The position numbers and the translations under genes are program-made. A model generated the notes under the pieces. That model worked only from the letters and a program-made list of their open reading frames with translations. It had not been told where the DNA came from and did no database searches. This document shows positions 61,561 to 64,000 of a DNA stretch of 64,000 bases, one piece after another. Every line of letters begins with the position of its first letter. Within the stretch, counting starts at the first letter, position 1. Origin of the DNA: Streptomyces sp. YIM 121038. GTDB taxonomy: Bacteria > Actinomycetota > Actinomycetes > Streptomycetales > Streptomycetaceae. The DNA is taken from contig NZ_CP030771.1 of NCBI RefSeq assembly GCF_006088715.1, positions 1,240,001-1,304,000 on the forward strand, written 5' to 3'.

Positions 61561-62037
61561 ATGACGGTGACCGACAACGCCTCCTTGACAGCTCCGCGCC
61601 CGGACACGCGCCCGGACATCTGCGTGTCCCCGACGCTGCGGCATCCGCGCCCCGACGGCCAGGACCGCTACACGATCAGCGAGGTCGCGGCGTTCACCGG
61701 GCTGCGGGCCCACACCCTGCGCTGGTACGAGCAGATCGGTCTGATGCCGCACGTGGAGCGGTCCCACACCGGGCAGCGCCGCTTCAGCAACAGGGATCTG
61801 GAGTGGCTCGATTTCGTGGGCAAGCTGCGGCTGACCGGAATGCCGGTCGCCGCCATGGTCCACTTCGCGGACCTGGTCCGCAGGGGCGAGGTCACCCACG
61901 CGGAGCGGCGGGAGGTCCTGGAGCGGACCCGGCACGACGTCGTCGCGCGCCTCACGGAGCTGCGGGACGCCCTCGCCGTCCTCGACGCCAAAATCACCTT
62001 CTACGCGGGCGCCCACCGTGCGCCGGAAGGGGCCTGA
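61561..62037 (+). CDS. MerR-family transcriptional regulator
   Basis: 158 residues; ATG 61561. HTH of MerR type: RYTISEVAAFTGLRAHTLRW, YEQIGLMPHVERSHTGQRRF. A linker helix follows (DFVGKLRLTGMPVAAMVHFA). The C-terminus (ERRE..., LDAKITFYAGAH) is helical without Cys metal ligands, so it is unlikely to be a metal sensor. It overlaps no gene but lies 8 bp upstream of the aldo-keto reductase gene, which it probably controls. Confidence 0.9.
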   Translation: MTVTDNASLTAPRPDTRPDICVSPTLRHPRPDGQDRYTISEVAAFTGLRAHTLRWYEQIGLMPHVERSHTGQRRFSNRDLEWLDFVGKLRLTGMPVAAMVHFADLVRRGEVTHAERREVLERTRHDVVARLTELRDALAVLDAKITFYAGAHRAPEGA

Positions 62038-62045
62038 ACGCCCTC

Positions 62046-63077
62046 ATGAGCACCTCCATCGAACCGATCCCCACGGTCCGCCTCGGCACCGGCGGCCCCC
62101 TCGTCGGCGTCCAGGGCTTCGGCGCCATGGGCATCAGCGCCGCCTACGGACAGACCGACGACGCGGCGGCCCGCGACACCCTGGAGGCGACCGTCGAGGC
62201 GGGCGTCACCCTCATCGACACCGCCGACATGTACGGCAGCGGCGCCAACGAGGAGTTCCTCGCGCCGTTCGTCGCCGCGCACCGCGACGACATCACCCTG
62301 GCCACCAAGTTCGGCATCGAGACCCGCGCCGACGACCCCGGCCACCGGGCCGTCCGCAACGATCCCGCGTACGTGCGCCGGGCCGTCGAGGGAAGCCTGC
62401 GCCGCCTGGGCGTCGAGGCCATCGACCTGTACTACATGCACCGCAGGGACCCCGGGGTCCCGCTCGCCGAGTCCGTCGGCGCGATGGCCGGGCTGGTGCG
62501 GGAGGGCAAGGTCAAGCACCTGGGTCTGAGCGAGGTCACCGGGGCCGAGCTGCGCGAGGCGTACGCCGTGCACCCCATCGCCGCGGTGCAGTCGGAGTGG
62601 TCGCTCTTCAGCCGGGACGTCGAGCACAGCGTGGTGGGCGCGGCCGCCGACCTCGGGGTCGCCTTCGTGCCGTACTCGCCGCTCGGGCGCGGCTTCCTCA
62701 CCGGCGCCTTCACCGACGCGAGCGCCGAGCTGTCGAGTGACGACTTCCGTCAGTCGATGCCGCGGCTGAGCGGCGACAACGCCGTGGCGAACGCCGCCCT
62801 CCTGACGCCCCTGCGCGCCATCGCGGCCGACCGCGGCGCCACCCCGGCGCAGATCGCCCTGGCCTGGGTGCAGCAGCGGGCCCGGGCGCACGGCCTCGCG
62901 GTGGTACCGATCCCCGGCACCCGCAAGCGCGGCCGCCTCCTGGAGAACGCGGCGGCCACCCGGATCACCCTGACCCCCGGGGAACTCGCCCTCCTGGAGC
63001 CGATCGCCGACCAGGTGGCGGGCGATCGCTACCCGGACATGTCCCTCACCTCCGCCGCGCGGGAGGCTCAGGCCTGA
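62046..63077 (+). CDS. aldo-keto reductase
   Basis: 343 residues from ATG 62046. AKR signatures: GGPLVGVQGFGAMGISAAYG, TLIDTADMYGSGANEEFLAP (Asp-Tyr of the tetrad), DITLATKFGIETRADDPGHR (Lys), YYMHRRDPGVPLAESVGAMA (His), and the NADP-binding PIPGTRKRGRLLENAAATR. It follows the MerR gene by 8 bp and shares its transcript. Its stop overlaps the convergent methyltransferase by 10 nt. Substrate unknown; control by MerR suggests an electrophile or aldehyde response (inference). Confidence 0.92.
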   Translation: MSTSIEPIPTVRLGTGGPLVGVQGFGAMGISAAYGQTDDAAARDTLEATVEAGVTLIDTADMYGSGANEEFLAPFVAAHRDDITLATKFGIETRADDPGHRAVRNDPAYVRRAVEGSLRRLGVEAIDLYYMHRRDPGVPLAESVGAMAGLVREGKVKHLGLSEVTGAELREAYAVHPIAAVQSEWSLFSRDVEHSVVGAAADLGVAFVPYSPLGRGFLTGAFTDASAELSSDDFRQSMPRLSGDNAVANAALLTPLRAIAADRGATPAQIALAWVQQRARAHGLAVVPIPGTRKRGRLLENAAATRITLTPGELALLEPIADQVAGDRYPDMSLTSAAREAQA

Positions 63078-63913
63078 CGGCGGGCCGTCAGGAGCCGGCC
63101 GGTGCCGAGCAGCCGCAGGCCGTCCCCGGTCTCGTGCCGCCTCAGCCGCTCGGTGAGGCGGGTGCGGGCGAGGGCCCGCGCGTCGGCGCCGACCTGGTCG
63201 AGGAGGTGGCGGCCGGGGCCCGAGTCGAGCATGAAGCGGGCCGCGTCCTCGGCGTCGCGGCCCCAGGTCCCGTACGCCCGGACGCGTTCGGCCCGTACGT
63301 CGTGGAACCCGGCCGCCACGAGCAGCCCCGTAGCGGTGTCGGCGTCGGCCAGGGAGAACATGCCCGGCCCTCCGGGCGCGCCGAACCCCCGCATCGGCAG
63401 GATGTCGTCGAGCGCGCCGAGGGCCAGCAGCCACTCGGTGTCCTCCGGCTCGGCGGCGGTGAGGAAGGCGATCCGGCCGCCGGGCCGCAGCGCGCGGGCG
63501 ACGTTGGCGAACGCGGCGACGGGGTCGGCGAAGAACATGACGCCGAAGCGGCTGATCGCCACGTCGAAGGCGGCGGGCGCGAGGGGATGGACCTGGGCGT
63601 CGCCGTGCGCGAAGGAGACGTTGGCGACGCCCTCCGCCGCCGCCCGCTCCCGGGCGCGCGCCAGCATGGGCGCGGAGAGGTCGAGACCCAGCGCGCGGCC
63701 GGGGCCGACGGCCCGGGCGGCGAGGCGGGTGGTGGCTCCGGCCCCGCAGCCGACGTCCAGGACCTCGTCACCGGCGCGGAGGGCGGCGGCGTCGAGCAGC
63801 GGCTGGTCGAACCCGCCGTTGACGGCGTTCCAGCGGTCCTGGTGGGCGGCCCAGTGGGTGCCCTCGTAGCCGTTCCACGCCTGCGCCTGGGCGGTGTTGA
63901 CGATGCCGTGCAT
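63068..63913 (-). CDS. class I SAM-dependent methyltransferase
   Basis: 281 residues from ATG 63913 (GGAGGT upstream). Motif I VLDVGCGAGATTRLAARAVG; then DLSAPMLARARERAAAEGVA, ANVSFAHGDAQVHPLAPAAF, and DVAISRFGVMFFADP. This is a UbiE/Methyltransf_25 type. The first residues AWNGYEGTHWAAHQDRW are typical of small-molecule methyltransferases of actinobacteria. It ends overlapping the AKR gene. The upstream palindromes at 63953-63991 suggest control by a regulator encoded beyond the window edge. Confidence 0.9.
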   Translation of the reverse strand: MHGIVNTAQAQAWNGYEGTHWAAHQDRWNAVNGGFDQPLLDAAALRAGDEVLDVGCGAGATTRLAARAVGPGRALGLDLSAPMLARARERAAAEGVANVSFAHGDAQVHPLAPAAFDVAISRFGVMFFADPVAAFANVARALRPGGRIAFLTAAEPEDTEWLLALGALDDILPMRGFGAPGGPGMFSLADADTATGLLVAAGFHDVRAERVRAYGTWGRDAEDAARFMLDSGPGRHLLDQVGADARALARTRLTERLRRHETGDGLRLLGTGRLLTARRQA

Positions 63914-63952
63914 GCGAGATGACCTCCAGCGGTGCGGCCGGGCACCCTAGAA

Positions 63953-63991
63953 TGGGCGAGTGCCCAAATAGTATGGGCACGCGCCCATACT
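63953..63991. promoter_or_regulatory. paired palindromic operators upstream of the methyltransferase gene
   Basis: TGGGC-gagt-GCCCA (63953-63966) and AGTATGGGC-acgc-GCCCATACT (63970-63991) lie 40-78 bp upstream of the start. Both share GTATGGGC/GCCCATAC half-sites. Their arrangement suggests a TetR-type dimer-of-dimers site and a divergent regulator gene off the right edge. Confidence 0.7.
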
Positions 63992-64000
63992 GGCAATCGC

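Overview
The window is high-G+C DNA, and I infer a streptomycete. The reasons are G/C-ending codons, many GTG starts with GGAGG-like ribosome binding sites, several sigma factors, GAF-ANTAR and STAS-GAF regulators, a HisKA_3/LuxR two-component pair, and many secreted proteins. About 1-49.7 kb is a mosaic of mobile elements and broken genes. About 49.7-64 kb is gene-dense and almost intact, and looks like ordinary chromosome.

Layout: 0-2.4 kb, the end of an isoprenoid-precursor operon, dxs (frameshifted and lacking a loop) overlapping ispG; this pair is typical of streptomycete hopanoid clusters. 2.8-9 kb, a fragmented hypothetical gene, a convergent TcmP / three-Cys-motif (Gp37/Gp68-like) pair, a decayed plasmid-type gene, a Ku C-terminal remnant and a beta-propeller gene. 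9.2-13.3 kb, a ricin-type lectin protein, a PlsC-like acyltransferase, and a sigma factor with a membrane partner. 14-15.2 kb, an intact IS5-type element beside a pirin remnant. 15.6-22 kb, a complete Tn3-family transposon with 49-bp terminal repeats and a 5-bp target duplication, carrying two GAF-ANTAR regulators and splitting a phage portal-like gene. 22.3-24.9 kb, two truncated IS701-type copies with their 5' ends facing, enclosing a low-G+C cassette (secreted protein, four-helix membrane protein, strong terminator). 24.9-28.4 kb, ISKra4-type sequences enclosing a lipoprotein gene between 94-bp direct repeats. 28.4-34 kb, DciA-like remnants, a frameshifted sigma-like gene and small secreted or hypothetical genes. 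34-36.5 kb, a Tn3 transposase fragment, an intact IS701 element and an IS110 scrap. 36.5-38 kb, a PD-(D/E)XK nuclease-like gene. 38.4-43 kb, a 1,523-residue secreted protein joining a CdtB/DNase I-like domain, two SGNH hydrolases and ten FG-GAP modules. 43.4-49.5 kb, an MBL-carboxymuconolactone decarboxylase fusion with a divergent TetR, then truncated genes.

49.7-64 kb holds secreted proteins (HAF repeats, an HEETH metalloprotease-like protein, PEBP, PhoX/DUF839), a Cys-rich DUF1326 gene next to two GTATC/TACCCCC-type palindromes, regulators, two methyltransferases, a GNAT/TetR pair, a two-component system and a MerR/aldo-keto reductase pair. No tRNA, rRNA or CRISPR array was seen.

The best candidates for something undescribed are the CdtB-SGNH-SGNH-FG-GAP protein, the IS-bracketed secreted/membrane gene pair, and the Tn3 transposon that carries signalling regulators instead of resistance genes.
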